Source: Planctomycetota bacterium
GTDB taxonomy: Bacteria; Planctomycetota; Planctomycetia; Pirellulales; Pirellulaceae
Length of the DNA stretch: 11,537 nucleotides
Direction of reading: 5' to 3'
Assembly (NCBI GenBank): GCA_026692885.1
Contig: JAPLNJ010000302.1
Coordinates: 1 to 11,537 of the forward strand
A program made the translations under genes and the position numbers. Each line of letters starts with the position of its first letter. Position 1 is the first letter of the stretch. Of the stretch, positions 5,842-11,537 are shown in pieces. Below the pieces are notes generated by a model that made no database searches, was not told the DNA's origin, and worked only from the letters and a program-made list of their open reading frames with translations.

Positions 5842-5864
5842 GGAATATCCCAAACTAGGATATT
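5842..5864. promoter_or_regulatory. Candidate operator between the XRE gene and the GYF-gene run
   Basis: GAATATCC (5842-5849) and GGATATTC (5857-5864) form a perfect inverted repeat with 8-bp arms and a 7-bp spacer. The left arm is itself part of the near-palindrome GGGAATATCCC (5840-5850). The site lies 42 bp from the XRE start and 43 bp from the 5907 start, where binding would block both promoters. An autoregulatory operator for the adjacent XRE protein is the simplest reading. The distances and symmetry are seen; the binding is inferred. Confidence 0.6.
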
Positions 5865-5906
5865 CGAGTACGATAAGCGTTCCACCCAGATACCCAAGGC
5901 GTCCGT

Positions 5907-6887
5907 ATGAGCGATCAGCATTGGCATTATGTGCGTGACAGGCAGCCGGTCGGTCCATTAAGTCTCCAGGATTTGCAGCAGTTGGCTCAGGTGGGTCTGA
6001 TTCAACCGGACACACCATTGTTACTTGCATCCGGCGGTAGCATTCCGGCCAAGAACTTGCTCACGTTTGGTGCCGTAGTACCACCCAAGGCTCTGTTCGC
6101 AAGTGGGTGCACAGCGGGTACACAACCGATTGTGGACGATCCCCAATTGCCACCACCTCTCCCGCCATCGCCCGCTCATCCAAACACCGTCGCAACGGTG
6201 AATCCGGATGCGAGCACGAGCCGGCCCCCTGCACCGTACGCGATGCGTGGTCCCAGCATCCCGGAGGCGACGGTCAGTCACCAGGGCACCTCAGGTAATC
6301 CGTCTAAGGCTGCGACTGATGAATACGATAGATTTGGAGCTTGGGACAACCAGGGCACGACGAGTAGTCCGTCTAAGGCTGTGACTGATAAAGACGCTGG
6401 ATTTGGATCTTGTTCCAGCCCGCCGTCTAAGGCTGTGACTGGCAAAGACGCTGGATTTGGATCTTGTTCCAGCCCGGACAGTTCGAGCCGTCCGCCCGAG
6501 TTCGGGGGAATTCCGCTGTACGCATGGTTCATCGGGGTGTGTGCCCTGTTGTGGGTACTCAGATGGGCCGGCTGCATTTCGAAGGACACGAAGATTCCTC
6601 GCTTCCCCCCCACTCCAGCTGTCATCCCCTACTTCGACCGGCACAAGAAAACCTCTCTTCTCGAAGACGCGGCTCCGAGGCCGCTCCTGGCAATCGTGGA
6701 CCGTCAGACGCCGGTAGCCATTGCGGCTCGCCCCATGAGCTACACGACCAACGCTGAACGGGATGAGCAGGTCCCTGTACTGGATAACGTGACCTCCGTT
6801 GGATTGGCGTTGCGTTCACGGCTCTGGCCGCCGCGTGAAACTTCAGGGAAACAAGAACATGACGATAGGAACCGCATGCCCCCGTGA
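5907..6887 (+). CDS. GYF_2 (DUF4339)-like, proline-rich, single-helix membrane protein
   Basis: A 326-residue protein. Residues 6-55 match the bacterial GYF_2/DUF4339 pattern: HWHYVRDRQPVGPLSLQDLQ, then QLAQVGLIQPDTPLL, with the aromatic start, the central G-P and the 'G-x-[IL]-x-P-x-T' end. GYF domains bind proline-rich peptides in eukaryotes; bacterial GYF_2 ligands are poorly known. Residues 77-120 are Pro-rich, including PQLPPPLPPSPAHP. Residues 132-190 contain three imperfect tandem repeats based on PSKAVTDKDAGFGSCSS. A membrane helix is at about 202-220 (IPLYAWFIGVCALLWVLRWA). The remainder is polar with no recognised domain. There is no signal peptide, so the GYF part is probably cytoplasmic. 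The binding site before the ATG is weak (AAGG-like). It is first of four same-strand genes. Confidence 0.85.
   Translation: MSDQHWHYVRDRQPVGPLSLQDLQQLAQVGLIQPDTPLLLASGGSIPAKNLLTFGAVVPPKALFASGCTAGTQPIVDDPQLPPPLPPSPAHPNTVATVNPDASTSRPPAPYAMRGPSIPEATVSHQGTSGNPSKAATDEYDRFGAWDNQGTTSSPSKAVTDKDAGFGSCSSPPSKAVTGKDAGFGSCSSPDSSSRPPEFGGIPLYAWFIGVCALLWVLRWAGCISKDTKIPRFPPTPAVIPYFDRHKKTSLLEDAAPRPLLAIVDRQTPVAIAARPMSYTTNAERDEQVPVLDNVTSVGLALRSRLWPPRETSGKQEHDDRNRMPP
6369..6476 (+). repeat. In-gene tandem repeat, 2 x 54 bp (plus an older 69-bp relative at 6300-6368)
   Basis: 6369-6422 and 6423-6476 are identical except for two adjacent bases (GAT versus GGC), each encoding PSKAV-T-[DG]-KDAGFGSCSSP in frame. The preceding unit 6300-6368 begins the same way (PSKAATDEYDRFGAW) but has diverged and is 15 bp longer. 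The near-identity of the last two units indicates a recent in-frame duplication, and each unit adds one Cys. Confidence 0.85.
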
Positions 6888-6941
6888 TATCGAACGGCTG
6901 CGGCTTCAGGAAGGACGATGCAACACCGTGGAGGAACTGCG

Positions 6942-8339
6942 ATGACGTCGGACAATGAAGTTGCCCCCCAGGCTTCGCAATCGGCTTGGTACTTCGAAAA
7001 GGAAGGGCAGCGGGTGGGACCTTTTCGGACCCAGGATGTGCCACAACTCATTCGGGCGGGCGTTATCATGCCGGGCACGACCCTACTCGACCAGAGCGGC
7101 AATCGTGCGTCTGCCGAACGTATAGTTGCCTCGGTTGTGATATCCAACGAACAATCCGCCGCGACACAACAATGTCCGCCTACGCCAAGCGTCACAGGCG
7201 GTGAGGAGGCCGAGGCGGACACGCGTGATGAGATGCACTGGTGGCTCTCGCAAGACGGTCGCAAGACTGGCCCGCATAGCGAAGCGGAAATTCTGAACAA
7301 GCTCAGGTCAGGCTTGCTCACACCCGATACCCTGGCCGCCCGCGGTACTCGGCTGCCGACAAGTGACTGGCAACGACTAGAGCACTGGCTCCCTTTCGTC
7401 TCTGCTTGCGGCGGGCCAGAACAAGGACTGCAAACATCGCCAACGTGCATGGGTGAAGTTGGGTATGGCACGTTCTTGGAGCAAGTCTCCGGGGAAACGC
7501 CCAGGCAGCCGCAAGTTTACGCCGGCACGGCTCATCAGGCCGGCGTTTCATGCCCCGACCCCACGCACAGGGAGAAACTACCTGAATCCCAGGCCCGTCC
7601 GGGTCTTGGTGCGTCTACCCCAACGCCCACGGGGCCAAGTTCAACGTCGGGCGTCGGCGTCATGGTAGTAGGGGGCCTCGGAGGCTTCGGTCTACTTCTT
7701 CTCTGGTTGGGGTGGACGACCTTCATCACCATTGTCCTTTGGCTCCTGGTTGGAATCGCCGCGTTGGCCGCGATTGGATTCGCCTGTGCCGCATTCGGAA
7801 AGTCCGAAGAAAACGAGAGAAATGGCCTTTGGATCGCGGCAGGGGGATGTGCCGCTATCTCATTTCTTGCGTGGGTGTTCATTCCCGCAGGGAGCCAATC
7901 GAATTCCCTGACGCCCAATCAACTGAAGGGACAGCAGACATTGGCCTACTGGAACGGTCTTCCTTCTGCCCTTCAAAGCGTCGGCCAAAACCAACCTCGC
8001 AATATGCAAGAAGAAGTCATCTTGCTCAACTCGATTGCAGCGAGGATTGATCGGCTGCCTACATCGGTGGTGGATGCCGATGCGATCCAATGCGGTCTCG
8101 CCCTCCGGAATTGGCTGCGAGCAGTGGCAGACGACAAAGCACGTGCCAACTCCCCACAGTTCGCCATTCAGACATTTGCCAGGGGCTTCCAGGGGGACGT
8201 TCTTGGTCCCATTGTCGAGTATGCCCAGAATAGTGCCGCACTTGAGCAACAGCACGCCGCCGTTGGGGACCAGTTTGCCGCGACACGTGCTCGCCTTTCA
8301 TCGCGATACGACATCGAGTTCCCGCCAGTTCTTCGTTGA
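6942..8339 (+). CDS. Double GYF_2 (DUF4339) membrane protein
   Basis: A 465-residue protein. ATG 6942 is chosen because GGAGG (6930-6934) lies 7 nt upstream; ATG 6918 is an in-frame alternative adding 8 residues. Two GYF_2-type units sit in tandem: residues 15-62 (SAWYFEKEGQRVGPFRTQDV, with GVIMPGTTL) and 98-150 (MHWWLSQDGRKTGPHSEAEI, with SGLLTPDTLA). A Ser/Thr/Pro-rich linker follows to about 236. Then come about three membrane helices: 238-258, 259-285 and 296-316. The C-terminal 150 residues are helical, with no recognised domain. A cytoplasmic GYF part joined to a membrane core resembles other DUF4339 proteins. It begins 54 nt after the first GYF gene, so the two are probably partners. 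Confidence 0.85.
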   Translation: MTSDNEVAPQASQSAWYFEKEGQRVGPFRTQDVPQLIRAGVIMPGTTLLDQSGNRASAERIVASVVISNEQSAATQQCPPTPSVTGGEEAEADTRDEMHWWLSQDGRKTGPHSEAEILNKLRSGLLTPDTLAARGTRLPTSDWQRLEHWLPFVSACGGPEQGLQTSPTCMGEVGYGTFLEQVSGETPRQPQVYAGTAHQAGVSCPDPTHREKLPESQARPGLGASTPTPTGPSSTSGVGVMVVGGLGGFGLLLLWLGWTTFITIVLWLLVGIAALAAIGFACAAFGKSEENERNGLWIAAGGCAAISFLAWVFIPAGSQSNSLTPNQLKGQQTLAYWNGLPSALQSVGQNQPRNMQEEVILLNSIAARIDRLPTSVVDADAIQCGLALRNWLRAVADDKARANSPQFAIQTFARGFQGDVLGPIVEYAQNSAALEQQHAAVGDQFAATRARLSSRYDIEFPPVLR

Positions 8340-8373
8340 TACGACCCGGCTCTACCGCCAAAGGAGAATCACC

Positions 8374-9330
8374 ATGCGTCCATCTTCGCGTAACGTAATT
8401 CTGATCGCCGTCTCCTGGTGGCTCATTGCCTGTGTCGTCGGCTGCGGAGGAAAGCCCGGACCGAAAAGCTTGCTTGACGAAGCCCAACAAGCCTTCAACA
8501 AGGCCGACTACCAGCTTGCTGACACAAAATTCAGCGAGGCACTCAGGTTGGGCGACTCAAGTGATCGCGATGGTCGCCTCCTCGTATTTCGGGCATACCA
8601 AGGGCGAGCCAATAGTCGCCTTGCACTGAATCAATTTGAGGACGCCCTGACGGACTTCGACGAGGCGATCAAGTTGAGCAAGGCGATCGACAGTGACCTG
8701 CCCGGACTGTTCGATTTCGGCAATCTTCGATCGGGCCGTGAAGTCGCTCTGAAGGGGAGAACGCTGGTGGCGAATGGCCAGTCACCGCCCTCCGCATCGG
8801 ACGCACAGGGCAAACCACCGCTCGGCTTGGGCGTGCCCCGCTCCGATCCGTTTCAAGGCATGCAGGTGCCGGACCGGATACAAACGCTCCTGGCGAGAGT
8901 GGGAGAAGAATTGCAGAAGGAGGAATTCGACGCGGCCATCGCGACCATGACGGAGGCGATCCAGGTAGCCCCTGAAGGTCTGGGGCCGGTGGTGGGCAAT
9001 TTGTACGCTATTCGAGCTGGCGGCCACCTGAGAAAGGGCGACAAGGACGCGGCTCTGACTGACTGCGAAATGGCGATTCGCTGCGGCTGCAAGATGGCCT
9101 CGGCCTATTTCAACCGGGCCTGCATTATTGCGGAGAAGGGCAAGTATCAAACAGCGATCTCCGATTTTGATCAGGCCATTCAGTTGGATTCCAAGCATGC
9201 GAAGACCTACCACTATCGTGGACTTGTGCAAGCGAAGCTGGGCAACCGGGATGCAGCGGACCGTGACTTTGCCAAGGCCAAGGAGCTCGATCCGAATGTT
9301 GAGAAAGCCTCCATGCTCCACCTGAACTAA
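8374..9330 (+). CDS. TPR-repeat lipoprotein
   Basis: A 318-residue protein with AAGGAG 7 nt before ATG 8374. The N-terminus is a lipoprotein signal: basic start (RPSSRN), hydrophobic core to residue 19 and lipobox VVGC with Cys24 as the likely lipidated residue. Tetratricopeptide repeats follow at about 34-60, 72-104, 174-200, 207-236, 243-271 and 277-308. The clearest is AKTYHYRGLVQAKLGNRDAA then DRDFAKAKELDP. A Pro/Ser-rich gap (135-165) splits them into two groups. TPRs are protein-binding scaffolds, so this is probably a membrane-anchored adaptor on the outer face of a membrane. It starts 34 nt after the double-GYF gene. Confidence 0.92.
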   Translation: MRPSSRNVILIAVSWWLIACVVGCGGKPGPKSLLDEAQQAFNKADYQLADTKFSEALRLGDSSDRDGRLLVFRAYQGRANSRLALNQFEDALTDFDEAIKLSKAIDSDLPGLFDFGNLRSGREVALKGRTLVANGQSPPSASDAQGKPPLGLGVPRSDPFQGMQVPDRIQTLLARVGEELQKEEFDAAIATMTEAIQVAPEGLGPVVGNLYAIRAGGHLRKGDKDAALTDCEMAIRCGCKMASAYFNRACIIAEKGKYQTAISDFDQAIQLDSKHAKTYHYRGLVQAKLGNRDAADRDFAKAKELDPNVEKASMLHLN

Positions 9331-9379
9331 TGGACTCGCGGTTTGGGTTGTTCCGCTTCTTCAGAAAGGATTGATCGCC

Positions 9380-9421
9380 ATGTCCGGTGACGCCGACAAT
9401 CGAGGTCAAACTGAACCGTAG
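9380..9421 (+). other. 13-codon mini-frame, in frame with the HEAT gene and ended by TAG
   Basis: ATG 9380 follows AAAGGA (9365-9370) with a 9-nt gap and opens 13 codons (MSGDADNRGQTEP) before TAG 9419-9421. The frame is the same as that of the HEAT gene, which becomes open again right after the stop. Either this is the true N-terminus of that protein with an amber mutation, or a leader peptide. A second mini-frame (ATG 9330 to TGA 9372-9374) overlaps the lipoprotein stop as TAATG. Confidence 0.55.
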
Positions 9422-9430
9422 CGGGACACG

Positions 9431-10753
9431 GTGATCCCTGGAAAGCCCGATCCCAATTCCCGCAATACCACGTCGCCCACGATCGCTACGAATGATCGTG
9501 CTGCCAAGTCGCGGGAGGCACTCCGTAAGCTTACGACCCAGGCAGGCGTCATCGGTCGCCGCCTTTGGAGCGAACTCTGTGCCACGGCAGCGGCAACGGT
9601 GTCGATGGCGTGGCGTCTAGTCCAGCATGGCATTGCCGTGGCCCGTATGCCCCTGCTGGCCAGAACCCTGCGTCGAGCCCAGACCGATGTCGGCGAAAAG
9701 ATGTACCGTGACGGTGTGGGAGACCAGTCCACGCGGGAATCCACTCGGGAGTTGGACACCCGAATCGAGCAGGCCAAGGTCGCCAAGCAGTCGGCTTCGA
9801 AGCTCGTTGCTGAACGACGCACGCTGATTAACCGGCTCGGCGAAGCCGCACTTGGCGATGACAGTGTTCAGGGGCCGGAACGAGACGCGGCGTTGTCGTG
9901 CCAACGGGAACTGGAGCAACAACGTCAGCAAGCGACAACAACCCGTGCCGCACTGAAGCCACACGACCGCATTGAGGTTCGACGTTTAGCCGTGGGGTTC
10001 ACTGTATGCTTGACCCTACTCGTCGCAATGGGTTTGCTTGCTCGCGGTCACAGACCTCGTGTCGAGGTAGTAGCGGACGCCCCTCGTGCTAAGGTGCAAC
10101 GGACTTCGCACACGGCGGAGGGCGAATCTCCCGCGAATTCACGAAACAGATCAGAGGCTCCTGCCCCTGCAACAGGCCCAATCTGCAACGGCCGGCCAGT
10201 CGAGGCTTGGATCAAGGCGGTCAAGGAGGGAAACGCCAGTGAACGCCACGAGGCTGCCCTCGTCTTGGGAACGGCGGAGCCGAACGCCAAGGTTGTCGCG
10301 GCTCTTGCCGCGGCCCTAGAAGACCCAGACGAGAGTGTTCGCGGGACGGCGGCATTGTCACTCGGCAAAATCGGCGAAGCAGGTGTACCGCCGCTCATCA
10401 GAGCACTGCGGATCGGCGACACCGCGTCCAATTCGAATCTTGTGATAGGCTTGGCACAGGCCGGAAGACCGGCCATAGCTTCGCTCATCGAAATGCTGGA
10501 CAGTTACAATCACGCGGCGGTTTCCTCAGCCTCAGTTGCCTTAGGGATGATTGGTCGGCCAGCGGTTCCCGACCTGATTGTGGCCCTGGGACATGACAGC
10601 CCACAAGTCCGCAGCTTCGCCCTGATTGCCCTCGAAAACGTGGGGGCGGATGCAGAGGACGCCATACCGGCTATTCGGGAACGACTCCGTGACAGCCACC
10701 CAAAGATGCGTGAACTTGCAGCTGAGATTTTGGAGAAGTTGAAGCCGCATTAG
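9431..10753 (+). CDS. Membrane-anchored HEAT-repeat protein
   Basis: A 440-residue protein read from GTG 9431, which has no good binding site and lies 9 nt after an in-frame TAG (see 9380-9421). Residues 1-80 are basic with a moderately hydrophobic part around 50-77. Residues 85-180 are charged and likely coiled coil. One clear membrane helix is at 185-204 (LAVGFTVCLTLLVAMGLLAR). A polar linker (205-250) leads to HEAT repeats from about 255 to the end, introduced by NGRPVEAWIKAVKEG and followed by EDPDESVRGTAALSLGKIG, then SLIEMLD, SSASVALGMIG and HDSPQVRSFALIALENVGA. HEAT repeats are binding scaffolds. Without a signal peptide, the single helix would put the HEAT part outside and the coiled coil inside, but the reverse cannot be excluded. 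It ends the four-gene run. Confidence 0.85.
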   Translation: MIPGKPDPNSRNTTSPTIATNDRAAKSREALRKLTTQAGVIGRRLWSELCATAAATVSMAWRLVQHGIAVARMPLLARTLRRAQTDVGEKMYRDGVGDQSTRESTRELDTRIEQAKVAKQSASKLVAERRTLINRLGEAALGDDSVQGPERDAALSCQRELEQQRQQATTTRAALKPHDRIEVRRLAVGFTVCLTLLVAMGLLARGHRPRVEVVADAPRAKVQRTSHTAEGESPANSRNRSEAPAPATGPICNGRPVEAWIKAVKEGNASERHEAALVLGTAEPNAKVVAALAAALEDPDESVRGTAALSLGKIGEAGVPPLIRALRIGDTASNSNLVIGLAQAGRPAIASLIEMLDSYNHAAVSSASVALGMIGRPAVPDLIVALGHDSPQVRSFALIALENVGADAEDAIPAIRERLRDSHPKMRELAAEILEKLKPH

Positions 10754-10767
10754 AGCCGCGTTCGGCT
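10754..10767 (+). terminator. Weak stem-loop right after the HEAT gene
   Basis: AGCCG (10754-10758) pairs with CGGCT (10763-10767) around CGTT, starting at the base after the stop codon. There is no T-run, so intrinsic termination would be weak. It lies between convergent genes, where termination is expected. The rest of the 244-bp gap to 10998 shows nothing I can name. Confidence 0.25.
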
Positions 10768-10997
10768 GAACAGCTGATCCGTCCAGCCAGGAGCTAAGAA
10801 AAAGGCACACCTGTCACCGCTTGTGCATTCGGTGATCCCACACCCGTCCCCACCGAGTCCGGCTCTTGGCGAGACGAACACGGCAGGGAACGGATGTGGA
10901 CGAGGGGGACTTGGCAACACACGTGTGTGGACTGTTGGCGAGGCATCGGCAATTCGGCGATGGTGAGTTGCACTCCGTCGTAGTGACCGTCGACGAA

Positions 10998-11162
10998 TCA
11001 ACGCCGGTCAAGGCGGATTTCGCCGCTGTGCCACGCGGCGACGAGCAGGACCAAGACGAGAAACCAGAAGACGGCCCACGACTGGGCCACGGCCCCAACG
11101 ATCCCCGACAGGACAAGAATACCCTGGACAGTGATGCGGTTCAGTTTGTGCCGTGCGGACAT
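10998..11162 (-). CDS. 54-residue two-helix membrane protein
   Basis: A short protein starting at ATG 11162, preceded by AAAAGG with a 6-nt gap. The in-frame ATG at 11210 would add 16 residues that look non-coding and lacks a good binding site. It begins MSARHKLNRITVQGILVLSG, followed by two hydrophobic helices at about 10-27 and 29-45 and a charged end (HSGEIRLDRR). I recall similar small planctomycete proteins with a 'H-x-L-N-R-I' start and 'SG-[DE]-IR' end (unverified). It lies 59 nt downstream of the nuclease gene on the same strand and probably shares its transcript. Function unknown. Confidence 0.7.
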   Translation of the reverse strand: MSARHKLNRITVQGILVLSGIVGAVAQSWAVFWFLVLVLLVAAWHSGEIRLDRR

Positions 11163-11221
11163 GCGATGCCTTTTGCTTGAGGCGACAGGGCAGCGAATCG
11201 GGTGCGACATGGCCCCGCCAA

Positions 11222-11537
11222 TCAGCCGTTCCAGTCACGGCACTGGCTCGTGGCGAAATCGCACATCCCACAGTGAAAGCCCGGCCGGTAGTTGAACCGG
11301 CCGGCGTCCAGGGCATCGAGGTACTCACGAATCACCGCGAAAAGCCGGCGAAAGTGAACGTCCGTGCGGGGCGGATAGCCGTGGAACTCGATCTTCGGCG
11401 TCTTGGTCTTGATCAGACTGCGAATCTCCAGCCCGGCCTCCGTCTGGGCAGATAGTTGCCGGAACAGATAGCTGTAGCTGGTCAGTTGCAGCTCGTGAAA
11501 GACTTCCAGCGGCTCGCTGCTGCGGGCACTGGTTTTG
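11222..11537 (-). CDS. PD-(D/E)XK nuclease, RecB/Cas4-like, C-terminal part (5' end outside window)
   Basis: The last 105 residues of a protein entering from the right edge. The first visible residues, KTSARSS, fit the position just after the D-x-K catalytic motif of RecB-type nucleases, so this Lys may be catalytic; the preceding residues are outside the window. LQLTSYSYLFRQL contains the Q-x-x-x-Y motif of the same fold. Near the end, FHCGMCDFATSQCRDW has the C-x2-C-x6-C spacing of the three C-terminal cysteines that, with one upstream Cys, hold a 4Fe-4S cluster in AddB/Cas4-type nucleases. Between them are EIRSLIKTKTPKIEFHGYPP and RRLFAVIREYLDALDAGRF. It probably acts on DNA ends or single strands. 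No cas genes or helicase are visible. Confidence 0.88.
   Translation of the reverse strand, partial: KTSARSSEPLEVFHELQLTSYSYLFRQLSAQTEAGLEIRSLIKTKTPKIEFHGYPPRTDVHFRRLFAVIREYLDALDAGRFNYRPGFHCGMCDFATSQCRDWNG

Noticed and set aside
6740..7471. Minus-strand open frame opposite the GYF genes
   Set aside because: Ser/Cys/Arg-rich, antisense to clear GYF_2 domains and without a start signal.
10866..11180. 104-codon + frame between and over the minus-strand small gene
   Set aside because: Starts at TTG with no binding site, is Asp/Gly/Pro-rich and lies antisense to the more convincing 54-aa membrane protein.

Overview
The window is GC-rich bacterial DNA that reads as planctomycete chromosome, probably a Gemmata/Pirellula-type relative. 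The evidence is protein style: DUF4339/GYF_2-type membrane proteins, a TPR lipoprotein, a HEAT-repeat protein on a membrane anchor, and several small hypothetical families whose wording I recall from planctomycete genomes. That recall is from memory and was not checked by search. There is no rRNA, tRNA, CRISPR array, transposase or integrase. Most genes belong to lineage-specific families without a known function.

Layout. (1) 1-1231, + strand: the tail of a membrane protein, a 104-aa three-helix membrane protein, a 121-aa basic DNA-binding-like protein with its own good promoter, and an 87-aa two-helix membrane protein. (2) 1232-1958: about 730 bp without a convincing gene. It contains a striking AT-rich cluster of five alternating 9-bp sites (1280-1333), then GC-rich hairpins. 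(3) 1959-2684, - strand: one 241-aa basic, coiled-coil, nucleic-acid-binding-like protein. A perfect 16-bp repeat lies on each side of it (1809-1824 and 2885-2900). (4) 3048-4931, + strand: three hypothetical genes in a tight run. The first two overlap by ATGA, and the last two share 188 bp in different frames. (5) 4932-5554: a second gene-poor stretch with a long imperfect hairpin (5196-5252). (6) 5555-5800, - strand: an 81-aa XRE-family repressor. (7) 5907-10753, + strand: a four-gene run diverging from the repressor. It encodes a GYF-like proline-rich one-helix protein, a double-GYF multi-helix protein, a TPR lipoprotein and a HEAT-repeat membrane protein. (8) 10998-11537, - strand: a 54-aa two-helix protein downstream of the C-terminal part of a RecB-like PD-(D/E)XK nuclease that runs off the right edge.

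The best candidate for an undescribed system is block 6-7. A small XRE regulator faces four closely spaced genes built from protein-interaction modules tied to the membrane (GYF, GYF-GYF, TPR, HEAT), with a paired inverted GGATATTC site in the divergent gap. The first protein carries a polyproline stretch of the kind eukaryotic GYF domains bind, so the proteins could form one envelope complex. That is inference: no enzyme or toxin motif reveals an output. In the last gene the well-placed ATG is followed after 13 codons by an in-frame TAG, so it is either restarted at a GTG or damaged.
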